A program made the position numbers and the translations under genes. Below, piece by piece: positions 1 to 9,869 of a stretch of DNA of 64,000 nt; the first letter of the stretch is position 1; each line of letters starts with the position of its first letter. The notes below the pieces were generated by a model. The model saw only the letters and a program-made list of their open reading frames with translations, ran no database searches and was not told the DNA's origin. The stretch spans positions 720,702 to 784,701 of the forward strand of contig OX463856.1 of NCBI GenBank assembly GCA_949825065.1, in the 5' to 3' direction. Origin of the DNA: Odontocerum albicorne (Eukaryota; Arthropoda; Insecta; Trichoptera; Odontoceridae).

Positions 1-192
1 ATTCAAAATTATTTACTTAAAATCTAGAATCGAAAATATTTTATTACAACGCTTTGAAATAGTAATATTTTCCCGTCGAGACTGAATACCTTGAATCCAT
101 CTTCATGAAATTTTACTTGATAAATGGCATCATACACGGATATGAGACAAAAGTCAAAATTATCAAGGTGAGTTATTAATTATCCAAAATAT

Positions 193-646
193 GTTGTTTA
201 TAGTTAAGGCATTAACGTTGTGGAGGTTTAAAGACATTGTAATTTATTTTTATCAAACACTGTTTATTCCACTTTTTGTAACGGTATAACCCTACCGGTT
301 TCAAAGCTTTCACCTCATCTTCAGGGGAGCACAAACACGACTAAATGCTAATCGAACTGGTACCGATATACACGCTTCAACGGTTGGGGGTTGAGGGGTG
401 AGGGAGGCATGGGACGATTTCAAGAACAGTTATATCCCAAAAATCTCTCTGCTCTTGGCCGAAATCATCCCATGCCTCCCTCACCCTTCAGCCCCCAACC
501 GTTGAAGAGTGTATATCGGTACCAGTTCGAACAGAATATAGTCTTGTTTGTGCTCTCCTGAAGATGAGGTGAAAGCCTTGAAACCGATAGGGTTATACCG
601 TTACAAAAAAGTGGAATAAACATTGTTTGACAAAAATAAATTACAA
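193..646. mobile_element. Penelope-like element fragment, two 3' ends head to head
   Basis: The left arm (193-420) reads on the minus strand from the PLE 3' terminus (TTAAGGCATTAACGTTGTGG region) inward. The right arm (about 424-646) is the same 3' region on the plus strand, including the last codons (frame ...SYIPKISLLLAEIIPCLPHP...) and the 3' UTR. The two arms form an inverted repeat of about 200 bp. The whole unit is flanked by a 12-bp direct repeat, TATCCAAAATAT, at 181-192 and 647-658, so the inverted structure appears to have integrated as one piece. Family assignment comes from the fuller copies at 54-59 kb. Confidence 0.8.
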
Positions 647-865
647 TATCCAAAATATAACTACAAATGTGGACATACTTTACTGCGTCACCCTTTCTCC
701 ATTTATTTTCCACCCGATAGTCACCCGTTTTACTTGACGGTTTACTCGTACGTCAATATTTAGTAAATGGCAAAAACATTTTAAAGAAATCGCGATTTGT
801 TATGTTATATAATATTACATTTTCGTTGTATACAATAGAATCTGACGGATTTATATATTTCAACT

Positions 866-1083
866 AACCGAAAGACCTAGTTGATAAGATGCGTATCTCC
901 CAACCCTGGGATGTATGCGGGTTCTATTCCCGTTAGAATCCGGATTTAAAAAACGAAAACTCCAGTCTGGTTTTATAAAGGCCTCTTTAGAGTATTTCTG
1001 GTTAGTTGGAAAATATTGCCATATTGCGATAAGGCCACCAATGTGTATTGTATACAACGAAAGCGTAATTTAATGCAATACAG
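866..1083 (+). mobile_element. tRNA-derived SINE, family S1, near full length
   Basis: The head has an A-box-like stretch (GACCTAGTTGATAAGATGCG) and a B-box-like GGGTTCTATTCCCG. A body with AAAACTCCAGTCTGGTTTT follows, then the tail TTTCTGGTTAGTTGGAAAAT...GCCATATTGCGATAAGGCC...TGTATACAACGAAAG. The same order recurs in about 20 places in this window, and the tail matches the LINE A 3' end. Confidence 0.8.
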
Positions 1084-1137
1084 AAAATTATTAATCAAGT
1101 CTTCAGTGAAAAACAGAAAGTAACCTTTTTTTAAAAA

Positions 1138-1206
1138 ACACAATGGGTACCAACGAGAATAAAATTCTCGAGACAGATGTCTTACCAACCAGGCTACGCA
1201 GGTCTT
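1138..1206 (-). mobile_element. SINE S1 head, truncated
   Basis: The reverse complement reads GAAGACCTGCGTAGCCTGGT, then TGGTAAGACATCTGTCTCGAG: the S1 tRNA-like head without a recognisable body. It sits head to head with the plus-strand piece that starts at 1240. Confidence 0.55.
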
Positions 1207-1239
1207 CATTTGTAATGTCAAGTTAAGCATGTCTATTAT

Positions 1240-1348
1240 TGACGACCTCCATATCATAGTTGGGAAGAAACTTGATTTCCACCCGAGGGTTTAGAGTTTA
1301 AATCCCGATGGTACCCAAACATTTATTTTTAAAAAGGCCTCAGTTTGT
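1240..1348 (+). mobile_element. SINE S1, 5' part
   Basis: The head begins GACGACCTCCATATCATAGT. A B-box-like AGAGTTTAAATCCCG and the start of the body (AAAAAGGCCTCAGTTTG) follow, then homology stops near 1348. Confidence 0.6.
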
Positions 1349-1439
1349 TGTAAGAATTTGTCTGATAATAGAAATCAGACTCGCTGGACGTGTTTGAATG
1401 ATGACAACATCGATTTCCGTGCCTATTCCTGTGGTTCTT

Positions 1440-1753
1440 AACTTAGATGCTCGATTAGTGGCGTCGAAGACTGTTCACGCCATAGCGTGACGCAGATTGC
1501 TGTTCCGCTCGTGGGCTGCTTGCCGCCTGGCCCTGACGCGCGCGGGCCGCCCTGTTAGCGCCGCCAGCCCTGCCGCGCGATCGAATATTATTCGCACCTA
1601 TCCGAAATTTATAGTATTGTCGCGTATGACGGTTTTTTAACTCGACGACCATATTCCGCTCGTCTCGCCCACTTGTGCACAAACCGTCGCCCGGGCGACA
1701 TCTCAGGAGGACCACTAGCAACCAATACGCTTCATCACCAGAAGAAACCTAAA
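1440..1753 (+). promoter_or_regulatory. CpG-rich patch, possible promoter and 5' UTR
   Basis: In an otherwise AT-rich window this stretch is GC- and CpG-rich, with GCGCGCGGGCCGCC and GCCGCGCGATCG runs near 1535-1585. It ends just before a plausible ATG with a first-exon-like structure. Position and composition suggest a promoter-proximal region, but no TATA box or initiator could be assigned. Confidence 0.35.
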
Positions 1754-1855
1754 ATGAACAAATTTACCAACTGCGGCGACGCTCCAGGAGTTCTGGAAGA
1801 TCAGCCGAGATCTCCGAATCCCGTCATCAACGCCCTTTCATCGAACAAGACAACC
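1754..1855 (+). CDS. Candidate first coding exon of an unidentified host gene
   Basis: An ATG at 1754 in the context CCTAAAATGAAC (A at -3) opens 34 codons with non-repetitive composition, beginning MNKFTNCGDAPGVLEDQPRS. They end exactly in phase 0 at a good 5' splice donor, ACC|GTGAGTGCC, at 1856. The reading frame stays open upstream to 1673 and downstream to 2014, but downstream codons become AT-rich and non-coding in character. No second exon was recognised in the window, and the peptide matches no family I know. It lies directly after the CpG-rich patch, as expected for a first exon. The alternative is a chance ORF in a GC-rich patch. Confidence 0.35.
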
Positions 1856-2045
1856 GTGAGTGCCATTCCTTTTCTCCTTTATTTCCATTATCTTCCAGTT
1901 TGGCTTACGCCTTACCAAAAACAATTTTGTCACCTCGCCACGCTTTTCAATATATTCAAATCGCTGTTTGCTGCATGGCCCGTTCTCTTTAATTTCATTG
2001 CGAGTTTCAATTGACTTTATCATAAAATTGACACCAATATTTGGT

Positions 2046-2076
2046 AACGTTAGCTCGGATTCGATTCCCGGTGGTA
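2046..2076 (+). mobile_element. SINE S1 B-box fragment
   Basis: TCGGATTCGATTCCCGGTGG followed by TATTCAAAAA matches the end of the S1 tRNA-like head. Nothing more of the element is visible. Confidence 0.35.
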
Positions 2077-2138
2077 TTCAAAAAAATAAAAAATTCAATT
2101 CCCCAATCTGTTTGTCTAGTCTGGTGACAATTTTGACA

Positions 2139-2354
2139 ATAGACGACCTCCGTATTTTAGTCGGCAAGATATTCGTCTTCCATCCTGGGGGTTGAGAGTT
2201 CGATTCCTATTATTATCAGTTTTTTTTAAGAGTTGTAGTCTGATGTTCCCTTACGGCCTCTAAAACGTCTATCAGGTTGGTTGAAAAAAATTGTCACATG
2301 GCAGTATAGCCACCATGTTGTAATGTATACAACAAAAGTGTTATAATACAAAAA
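2139..2354 (+). mobile_element. SINE S1, near full length
   Basis: Head GACGACCTCCGTATTTTAGT, B-box-like GAGAGTTCGATTCC, a body with CCTTACGGCCTC, then the tail CAGGTTGGTTGAAAAAAATT...TCACATGGCAGTATAGCCACC...TGTATACAACAAAAG. It has diverged moderately from the other copies. Confidence 0.75.
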
Positions 2355-2432
2355 AATCAGAGGTATTAAGATAACACAAACATTTGTCAAAGGCTATATA
2401 TTCAACTTTATATTTTAAGGACTAATCTAATT

Positions 2433-2986
2433 TATAAAAGGTCTTTCGAATTGAGCGGCTTTTTTTATTCTTGGATAAAACACAGATGGCGTCCCAAACT
2501 TGTTTGGGTTTTGTGACATTTGAGAAGCCTAATGTATAACATTCATAAAAATGGAGTCGTATACATTAAACATCGCATTCAAATTGAGAATTATTTTATG
2601 TATTGTAATCTCCGGAAACGGTGATGTTAATTGGCCACCTACATCATGTGATCTGACACCGTTGGACTATTTTCTTTGTGGTTATGTGAAAAATCAGGTC
2701 TATAATAATGACCCCCGATCAATTTTTGAGCTGAAGGATGAAATCATTCACATTATTGGTGAGTTTGAATTATTCCAAAATGTCATCGAAAATTTTGACA
2801 AAAGAGTGGACATCTGTGGAGCTGTAAAAGGTGGGCATTTGGCGGATATTGTATTTTGTGTTTAAATGTCATACATCATACTTTAATGCCCAATAAAAAA
2901 AAATATTAAAGCAAATTGTGTGTTTTATTAAAAAAAAATTAAAAATTTAATTTAAAAAAAACGCTAAATTTGAAAGACCTTTTATA
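2433..2986 (+). mobile_element. Tc1/mariner-superfamily transposon, internally deleted
   Basis: The ends are inverted repeats of about 25 bp: TATAAAAGGTCTTTCGAATT at 2433 and, on the other strand, TATAAAAGGTCTTTCAAATT ending at 2986. TA-rich flanks make the exact TA target duplication ambiguous. About 550 bp remain, enclosing only the C-terminal part of a transposase ORF, so the copy is non-autonomous. Confidence 0.75.
2611..2865 (+). pseudogene. Transposase C-terminal fragment (Tc1/mariner/IS630 superfamily)
   Basis: About 84 codons from SGNGDVNWPPTSCDLTPLDY to a stop at 2863-2865. The segment WPPTSCDLTPLDYFLCGYVK is the hallmark around the third catalytic acidic residue of insect mariner-like transposases with a DDE/D core (WPPRSCDLTPLDYFLWG type), and the C-terminal RGGHMPEI-like end appears as KGGHLADIVF. 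A full-length protein would be about four times longer; the N-terminal DNA-binding domain and the first two catalytic acids are missing. Residues upstream in the same ORF (from 2551) do not resemble the family. Confidence 0.75.
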
Positions 2987-3340
2987 TTATAACTATTAAC
3001 TAACTTCATTTTCACTTCCCATGCGTCATTTTAATTTAAATTATCTTAATATTTAATTTCTTAAAAATAGTAAACACCTATGTACTTATTTATTACCAGA
3101 TAAAAATTCTTACAACTAATTATTTAACGCGAACATGACTACCCATTGATTATGTAAATGTATATGATACATACTTAACAGCGTATTGCGTGACCCGTTC
3201 CTTATTCATTTTGCCGCAAGTTTTAATTTACTAACATACTATTATCATATTATATTGAGTGGTTACGCCAGTATTGGAAAGGGACAAAAACGTGTTAAAG
3301 ATATTGTAATTAGTTAAATCAAATTAAGCATGATTGTAAT

Positions 3341-3520
3341 TGACTACCTCCGTGGCCTGGTTAATAAAACGTGGGTTTTCAAACCAGGGGTTTGGGGCTC
3401 TAATCCCGATGGTATCAACAAAAAAAGTGGTCCCTATCTGGTAAAATAGTTCGGTTGATAAGGTGGGTCAGTGTTATTACATTTGCAGCAGTATAGCCAG
3501 CACAAGTGATGACATGAAAA
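3341..3520 (+). mobile_element. SINE S1, degraded copy
   Basis: ACTACCTCCGTGGCCTGGTT, a weak B box (GGGGCTCTAATCCCGATGG), a poor body and the tail remnant GCAGTATAGCCAGCACAAG. No flanking duplication was recognised. Confidence 0.6.
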
Positions 3521-3689
3521 ACCTAGACTCCCATTCAAAATCTAAAATTGAGGAAATAACGGAAAAGAACCCTCCTCAACTCAACAACATCGACATAAAA
3601 AATATTCACCGAAATAACGAATGAATAAAAGTGTGAAAAAAAATGAAAATAGAAGAGATTGGAAGGGGTTGAAAATTGATTGAATAAAG

Positions 3690-4016
3690 TGGTTATATGT
3701 TCTATAAAGAACTATCTACTCGTAGCATTATTGGGGTGTGGCATTATGGGGACGAGAATATATGTAGTGGTTATCTGTTCTATCTGCCTAGCATTATTGG
3801 GTATGTGACATTATGGAGACGAGAATGTATGTATCGGTTATCTGTTCTATCTGCCTAGTATTATTGGGGTGTAGCATTATGGGGATGAGAATACAATGGT
3901 TATCTGTTCTATCTGCCTAGCATTATTTGGGTGTGGCATTATGGGGATGAGAATACAGTGGTTATCTGTTCTATCTGCCTAGCATTATTGGCGTGTGGCA
4001 TTATAGGGACAAGAAT
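3690..4016. repeat. Tandem repeat, unit about 60-78 bp
   Basis: About 4.5 copies of GGTTATCTGTTCTATCTGCC followed by TAGCATTATTGGGGTGTGGC and ATTATGGGGACGAGAATA. Units differ by point changes and by the spacer between GAGAATA and GGTTATC. Confidence 0.85.
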
Positions 4017-4216
4017 AAAACATATGACATTTTAAGCTCTGTTTTGTTACAATACATAATCTCAAGGCAATGCATTTTTTTTTATTTCTATAGGACACGT
4101 CATAAGCTGTACTAAATAAATTCAGGTGATATAAGATCTGAAAATATGCTAAGGAAACCAGGATGTTCATTATAAATCACAATCCAATAGAGCATTCATA
4201 CAAACCTATACAACAC

Positions 4217-4430
4217 TGCTCCGTGGCTCAGTTGGTATGAAACCTGTACTCAGACCTAAAATTTGCGGATTTAATCCCATTGCTTCCCACTTTTTTAATT
4301 TTCTCTGGTTTTCACTTCGTGCCTCTTATCATCATTCTGGTTTGTCGTAAAAGATTAGTAATGAACATTTTGATACACATGGTAATGAATCTGCCAGGTT
4401 ACACTGTGTACAACGAAAACATGTAGTTAC
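4217..4430 (+). mobile_element. SINE S1, degraded copy
   Basis: Head CTCCGTGGCTCAGTTGGTAT, B-box remnant GCGGATTTAATCCC, body TTTTCTCTGGTTTTCACTTC, and a tail ending GTGTACAACGAAAACATG. The family order is kept despite divergence. Confidence 0.65.
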
Positions 4431-4984
4431 TTGGTCCGTACATACTATATTATAGCATTCACCTTTTTCTCCGCCTTATTTTTTTAATATTTCAGTATCT
4501 TGAGATTTGTTATTGAATTTTGATTAGGCACATGTATATTTTTTACATTCAGGTATCACGAGTATCTGAATAGACGTTACATAAGACTTAGCAATATGCG
4601 GGTTATTCGCCTTTAGAAGATCCCGTATTGTGTTAAGAATAAATAGGCCAAAACCCATACGACGGCTGTCGCCAAACAAAGAATACGAGAATTGAATTTT
4701 GAATACAAGAGATCGAGAGAGGAATACTTGGATTCTCTGCGAAAGTAATTCGAAATTTGAATCTCGGTGGGTCGGTGATACTGAACAAATTTTAAATACC
4801 TAGCTAACAATTTTTGAACCGGTGTAAAAGGGGACGATGTATAAAGGATATATATAAACGAATTTTATATTTATGAATACATATTTTCATAAATGTAGAA
4901 TTTGTTTCACTTCCGTTAATATTTCCTGGGTTGCAACTAGTTTTGTTAATAATTGTGCATATTGATGGTCCCGTATTGTATTAA

Positions 4985-5315
4985 GAACTGCGTATGTTAT
5001 TGAGTTTTTGTAAACAATTTAATGTAAGTGCACACGCATATTTATGTTTTGTAAACAATTTTTTTGTAAGTGCACACGCATATTAATGTTTTGTAAACAA
5101 TTTAATGTAAGTGCACACGCATATTTATGTTTTGTAAACAAAATAATGTAAGTGCACACGCATATTTATGTTTTGTAACAAATATAATGTAAGTGCACAC
5201 GCATATTTATGTTTTGTAAACAATTGAATGTAAGTGCACAGGCATTTTTATGTTTTGTAAACATAATAAGGTAAGTGCACATGCATATTTATGTTTTGTA
5301 AACAATATAACAATA
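4985..5315. repeat. Tandem repeat, unit about 41 bp
   Basis: Seven to eight copies of TTTATGTTTTGTAAACAATT followed by TAATGTAAGTGCACACGCATA. The invariant part of each unit is GTAAGTGCACACGCATA. Confidence 0.9.
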
Positions 5316-5414
5316 ACAATATAATTTTTTTGGGACTGTGATTTTTTGTTGCATTTTTAATGTCATTGTTTAAAATGGTTTTCTTTATTATTTTAATATT
5401 TTACAAATATATTT

Positions 5415-5560
5415 TTTTTAACCTGACGAGTGTATTGCTATGTGGCAATCTCTTCCAACCAACCAGAAAGATATTTTTATAGGTCCTAAGTGTTAACCTG
5501 ACTAAAATCCAAATTTAAAAAATCTGTTTTCCAGCGAGGATCGAATATTTTGTAATGAAT
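5415..5560 (-). mobile_element. SINE S1, truncated in the head
   Basis: Read on the minus strand, the tail (TGGCAATCTCTTCCAACCAA on the plus strand) and body are followed by the B-box region, CCAGCGAGGATCGAA on the plus strand. The A-box part is missing. Confidence 0.65.
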
Positions 5561-5747
5561 GAAGCACTAACTACTTTAAGAAGTACTGTTATAAGGTTTC
5601 GTTAATAAATACTCGTAAATATCAGGTTTATTGCGATCTTTTGAAATAAACTGATCAAGTACGATCATGTGACTTCAGTCGAAGGGGAATGAACAGGTTA
5701 AACGTGATAAATTGACGCAAAGTTTACGTATTGTCACTTTTATATAA

Positions 5748-7030
5748 TATCCTAAACTGCTTATCACGCTGAAAATATTCAGCATCTTTTCGTTCACGGA
5801 CTGGCGCTAGGCTCAAGCAGAGCTCATGGACTGGCGCTACGCTCAAGGGTAGAGATCATGGACTGGCGCTGCGCTCAAGCAGAGATCATGGACTGGCGCT
5901 ACGCTCAAGCAGATATCATGGGCTGGCGCTACACTCAAGGGCAGAGATCATGGACTGACGTTACGTTCAAGCAGAGATCATGGACTGGCGCTACGCTCAA
6001 GTAGAGATCATGGACTGGCGCTGCGCTCAAGCAGAGATCATGGACTGGCGCTACGCTCAAGCAGAGATCATGGACTGGCGCTACGCTCAAGTAGAGATCA
6101 TGGACTGGCGCTGCGCTCAAGCAGAGATCATGGACTGGCACTACGCTCAAGCAGAGATCATGGATTGGCGCTACGCTCAAGCGGATATCATGGACTGGCG
6201 CTACGCTCAAACAGATATCATGGACTGGCGCTACACTCAAACAGATATCATGGACTGGCGTTACGTTCAAGCAGAGATCATGGACTGGCGCTACGCTCAA
6301 GTAGAGATCATGGACTGGCGTTACGTTCAAGCAGAGATCATGGACTGGCGCTACGCTCAAGTAGAGATCATGGACTGGCGCTGCGCTCAAGCAGAGATCA
6401 TGGACTGGCGCTACGCTCAAGCAGAGATCATGGATTGGCGCTACGCTCAAGCGGATATCATGGACTGGCGTTACGTTCAAGCAGAGATCATGGACTGGCG
6501 CTACGCTCAAGTAGAGATCATGGACTGGCGCTGCGCTCAAGCAGAGATCATGGACTGGCGCTTCGCTCAAGCAGAGATCATGGATTGGCGCTACGCTCAA
6601 GCGGATATCATGGACTGGCGCTACGCTCAAGCAGAGATTGTGGATCGGATTTCCCAATTCACCGCTCTTCGTTTTTCTACTTCGCTTTATACTGTCCATA
6701 CAGCGGCACTCTAGAACCAATTACCAACTAATGTTAAACTCACTTCGTCACTGGTATATTTTAGAAAGTGTCTGATGAAACTCTTAAATTCGCATCAGAA
6801 TACACCGTGTTTTATTCCAGATTTTCTAGTTCATATTTTTATTTTCCTTTGATTGATAATATTTTATTTTTTTTTCTACTTTGTATATAGTTTATGAGTT
6901 TTGTGCAGGTGAATAATAATTTGAATGTTTTTACAATCATATATATCTTTATTTATTTACTTTTGTCTGATTGGTTAGAAGAGATTGTCACCTGGCAGTA
7001 AGATTGTTTAATAATAAAGAGTTAAATAAT
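5748..7030 (+). mobile_element. LINE A relic with an internal minisatellite
   Basis: The copy starts in the C-terminal coding region (ATCACGCTGAAAATATTCAG, equivalent to the YLAENFQ segment of the 9.4-kb copy). The 30-bp array interrupts or replaces about 12 codons. The copy resumes at 6636 with GATTGTGGATCGGATTTCCC and runs through codons equivalent to FPVHSSSFF and AVRLWN. The 3' UTR follows (6720-6960), ending in the tail TCTGATTGGTTAGAAGAGAT with TGTCACCTGGCAGTAAG. The rest of the element is absent. Confidence 0.8.
5788..6645. repeat. 30-bp minisatellite born inside the LINE A ORF
   Basis: About 28 copies of ATCATGGACTGGCGCTACGC followed by TCAAGCAGAG. The unit is the LINE A coding segment seen once in the 9.4-kb copy (peptide NHGLALRSNRD). 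Thirty is divisible by three and the unit lacks stops, so several frames stay open on both strands; the plus frame reading HGLALRSSRD repeats is the ancestral one and runs into the LINE C-terminus. The earliest units carry +2 insertions near 5850 and 5940; later ones are strictly 30 bp. Variant units (CTGCGC, TTACGT, GCGGATATC) recur in a patterned order, suggesting block duplications. Confidence 0.95.
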
Positions 7031-7199
7031 ACATTAAAACCTAGAGGGGTCGTTAGAAGCGGCCAACGGATGATGAATATTGACTCACCCTCGTATAATA
7101 CATTTGAGCAAAATCCCAACCTTGCAAAGATGGAAAAGTTAAAACTGTTAGGAAAAGAGAAAAGGGAAAAGTTGGAAGAATCTCGTTATTAAAATAAAT

Positions 7200-7765
7200 T
7201 AGTGAACCATTACTCACGTCCTCCATTCGTCCTTCCCCTTTGGAGGGAAAAAGTACTTTCTTTGTGGAAACTTAAGTACGAGTCACGGCTGACTTAAGAA
7301 CTACTCGCGAAGTGTTGCCAGGACTTATTAATAGCCAGGATATAATTTATTGACAATTAATTCAGGGACCTATTCGCAGTAGATCCTCGGATAGCGTTGT
7401 TTCTACTTACAACGTTTCGCAATACTGACAGTTAGTTGGATCCCACTAACCCGCACCACGCTGTTATGGTAAATAAAATGCTCACCTAACGCAATCTACA
7501 CTAGAAAATCGATTTTTTTATTTTTTTTATTTTTATGCGCGACGTTGCATAGTGACGAAGAAAATACTGCGTAAAAGGCTCCTCCTCCAATGGTAACACA
7601 CCTGAGTGGGAAAAGAATGGTAGCGTCGACGGACTTAAGATCTGACGTCACGGAAAAAGGAAAATGACACGCAGTGCAGTAAATATACTTATAAAACAGG
7701 TAAAAGCTCGAAGTTCAAACAGCCTAGCATGTTGGTAATTTCACAGAAAACCTTGAATGTAACAA
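7200..7765. other. Stretch with no recognised feature
   Basis: Mixed-composition DNA without a convincing ORF or repeat. A palindromic CRE-like TGACGTCA at 7643-7650 and a TATA-like stretch near 7685 are probably chance. Confidence 0.3.
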
Positions 7766-7767
7766 AA

Positions 7768-7985
7768 CCGTATCGGATTGACCAATCAGTCTGAAGATGA
7801 ACGTACGCGAGCCAAAGTACACATCCCTTCGGAAATTATTAATTCGATTGTCATCGCAATACAACAGAATGTGCTCTGGAAATTGATCCAGATGTACGCA
7901 AAAATCACAACAAAAAGAAGGGATAGGATTGAAGCAAATAGTTTGCCATTAGAGTTTCCATGGCCAGGGAGAAAATAGGTATTCT
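7768..7985 (+). repeat. Dispersed coding-like repeat K, copy 1
   Basis: The sequence from ACCAATCAGTCTGAAGATGA through AGAATGTGCTCTGGAAATTG to CCATGGCCAGGGAGAAAATA is related to the reverse complement of 56868-57165. In the frame ending at 7976-7978 it encodes SEIINSIVIAIQQNVLWKLI followed by QMYAKITTKRRDRIEANSLP. The 57-kb copy reads SEITDSILIAVPENVLYRLI and QMAAKITAKLRDRIDSEEFA. Reading-frame conservation between two diverged copies suggests a coding ancestor: a mobile element, a retrogene family or an unknown gene. I do not recognise the protein. Confidence 0.6.
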
Positions 7986-7989
7986 AATA

Positions 7990-8930
7990 GTTTTGGGTAC
8001 ATCCACGTGGAGCCGAGGCATGTCCTGGCAAGATGAAAAAAATTGAATGTCTTTCTTCTTTCCACGAAGGAAGATGGTTAACAATGTTACAAAGCTGAGA
8101 ACTGGGTTTCCAAGGGTGAGCTTTAATAATTGCATTAGGGGTTATTCCTGGCAAGGAATGAATGCCAATGATGTCAAATAAATAAGCCGAAAAAAAAATA
8201 GTCTTCAAACTACGAGTATAACACCTGTTCTAGAGCGTACATGTCGTAACTCTGAGGATTGCCTGTACCCAACTTCCATGCCGTGAATAAATATAAACAC
8301 TTTGCTAAGGAAAGTTCTTAACCGAAGTTACTTTCTAGTGGCTAACTTTTAAAGCGTATATTTTTCTTACTAATAAATCATTCTTTTTGTGAAACACTTC
8401 AAAGGGTTTATTTTCTCTTTATATATTAAAAAAATGTATATCAATTTGAATTTGTCGCTTAACTTTGCTTTATTTTCATTATTTAATGAATCTTTAGCAA
8501 AATCTACTTTATAATATTTTTTTTAATAAAACCGTTTTAAAGTTGTTATTATGCGTCATAATTACGTATTCTCGATATTGATCCAAACATCCGAGAAAGA
8601 ATAGGTGTTGCAATTGCCAATATAAATCGTCCTACCAAAATTGGAGTTTATTCCACTTCAGTTGGATAAGGTTTTTTGAAGTATTTAGCCACGTGGTTTG
8701 ACTTATGATAACTTCCATATATGAGAAGCTACGGACATGATTGCTAAAATCTTAAGGAAATATAAATTTAAAGGAATCTTCGGTACTGCGAGTCATTCAA
8801 AGCTGAAATCTAGTAAAATTCAACCCGAACCATTCTCCCGATAGTTCTTAAACAGGAAGATGCGTTTTCATCTACCTCATTTGTCATTTATTTTCCTAGA
8901 TAAACATTTTTATAATAATGTATCTTGTTC
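7990..8930. other. Stretch with no recognised feature
   Basis: AT-rich DNA with only short chance ORFs. One TACGAGTA octamer lies at about 8212. Confidence 0.3.
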
Positions 8931-8932
8931 TT

Positions 8933-9012
8933 ATTATTATTATGTGGTCTAGTTAGTAAGACGCTTGTCTCCCAACGCGAATGTTGCGGGTTCGATTACA
9001 TTTGGAACTCAT
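8933..9012 (+). mobile_element. SINE S1 head
   Basis: TGGTCTAGTTAGTAAGACGC carries the A box and TTGCGGGTTCGATTACATTT the B box. The head is well conserved, but after GGAACTC the sequence leaves the family and runs into the tail of a minus-strand LINE A. Confidence 0.65.
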
Positions 9013-9039
9013 TTTTTTTTAAATTCCCTTCTGATTTTC

Positions 9040-9800
9040 ACTTAATCTTTATTTATTTATTTAACACTTTTATTGCAATACAATCTGGCGGGCTTATTGC
9101 CAGGTGGCAATCTCTTCCAAACAACCAGACAAAAGTAAATGAAGCAAGTTACGTGGTCACATAAATCAATCAAATGACTATCCATCCCCACGAAATCCAT
9201 AAACATATACGTGAGCACATGCCCACAAACCCCACAAAGACGGACAGTCACCCGAACATTCTTTTTTCATATAAAGTGAGATATCATCAATCAAAAGGAA
9301 AGGAAAAGAAAAATCAAGAATGAAACACGTTATTTTACTGACTAGAAATTAAGAGTTTTTTCAGTCGCTTCTTAAAGCATGCCAAGGGCGGAGCGAGTCT
9401 TATATTGGTTTGTAACTAATTCCAAAGTCTCACTGCATGGACAGTAAAGGACGACGTAAAGAAAGAGGAGCTGTGAACTGGAAAAGCCAATAAACAATCT
9501 CTGTTTGAGCGTAGCGCTAATCCATGATTGGAAATGCGCTGAAAATTTTCAGCGAGATAAGAGGGTGCGGCGGGACAGTTAAGGATGTTATACAATAGAG
9601 ACAGTATGTGAATTTGGCGTCTATTTCTAACATTCAACCAGTTCAATGCCTTCTGGTATGAAGTTATATCGTCGTACTTTTGTAGGTTGAAAATGAATCT
9701 TAGACGAACATTTTGAAGCCGTTGTAATTTGTCCAGCTGTTCCTCTGTAACATCCAAGTAACATACGTCCGCATAGTCCAGAATCAGAAAGAGCAGAGAT
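9040..9800 (-). mobile_element. LINE A, 3' part
   Basis: On the minus strand: RT C-terminal codons (9800-9416), a 3' UTR with AACACGTTATTTTACTGACT-type sequence and a CCTTTTGATTGATGATATC block, then a tail at 9062-9145 (plus-strand AATCTGGCGGGCTTATTGCC) ending in an AT-rich TTTATTTATTTAA tract. It is the longest LINE A copy here and the reference for the 5.8-kb minisatellite. Confidence 0.85.
9416..9800 (-). pseudogene. LINE A reverse transcriptase C-terminus (non-LTR retrotransposon)
   Basis: About 128 codons run ILDYADVCYLDVTEEQLDKL, QRLQNVRLRFIFNLQKYDDI and on to FPVHSSSFFTSSFTVHAVRLWN. This is the thumb and C-terminal region of Jockey/CR1-like LINE polymerases: LEYA/LDYAD after the thumb, then LQ..QN..R.IF, then the FPVPR...RLWN ending. 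The upstream endonuclease and the RT palm with its catalytic aspartates are absent. Other copies continue WNQLQTN; here the glutamine codon is TAG, so the frame stops early. It is a 5'-truncated, dead copy. The first residues of the longer ORF (to 9811) come from the SINE tail next to it. Confidence 0.85.
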
Positions 9801-9866
9801 TGCTGGTTCATTGGAAAAGATTGCTACATGGCAGTAAGCCCGCCAAGTTGTACTTAATACGACGAA
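9797..9866 (+). mobile_element. SINE S1 / LINE A tail fragment
   Basis: GGTTCATTGGAAAAGATTGC followed by TACATGGCAGTAAGCCCGCC and the ACGACGAAAGTATAAC end. Only the shared 3' tail is present, so it could come from either family. Confidence 0.55.
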
Positions 9867-9869
9867 AGT

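Noticed and set aside
5935..6720. 261-codon minus-strand ORF and 244-codon plus-strand ORF over the 30-bp array
   Set aside because: The 30-bp unit has no stop in several frames, so long ORFs are automatic. Only the HGLALRSSRD frame has an ancestral coding meaning (LINE A).
7643..7650. CRE-like palindrome TGACGTCA with a TATA-like stretch downstream
   Set aside because: Single 8-mer without an adjacent gene; chance occurrence is plausible.
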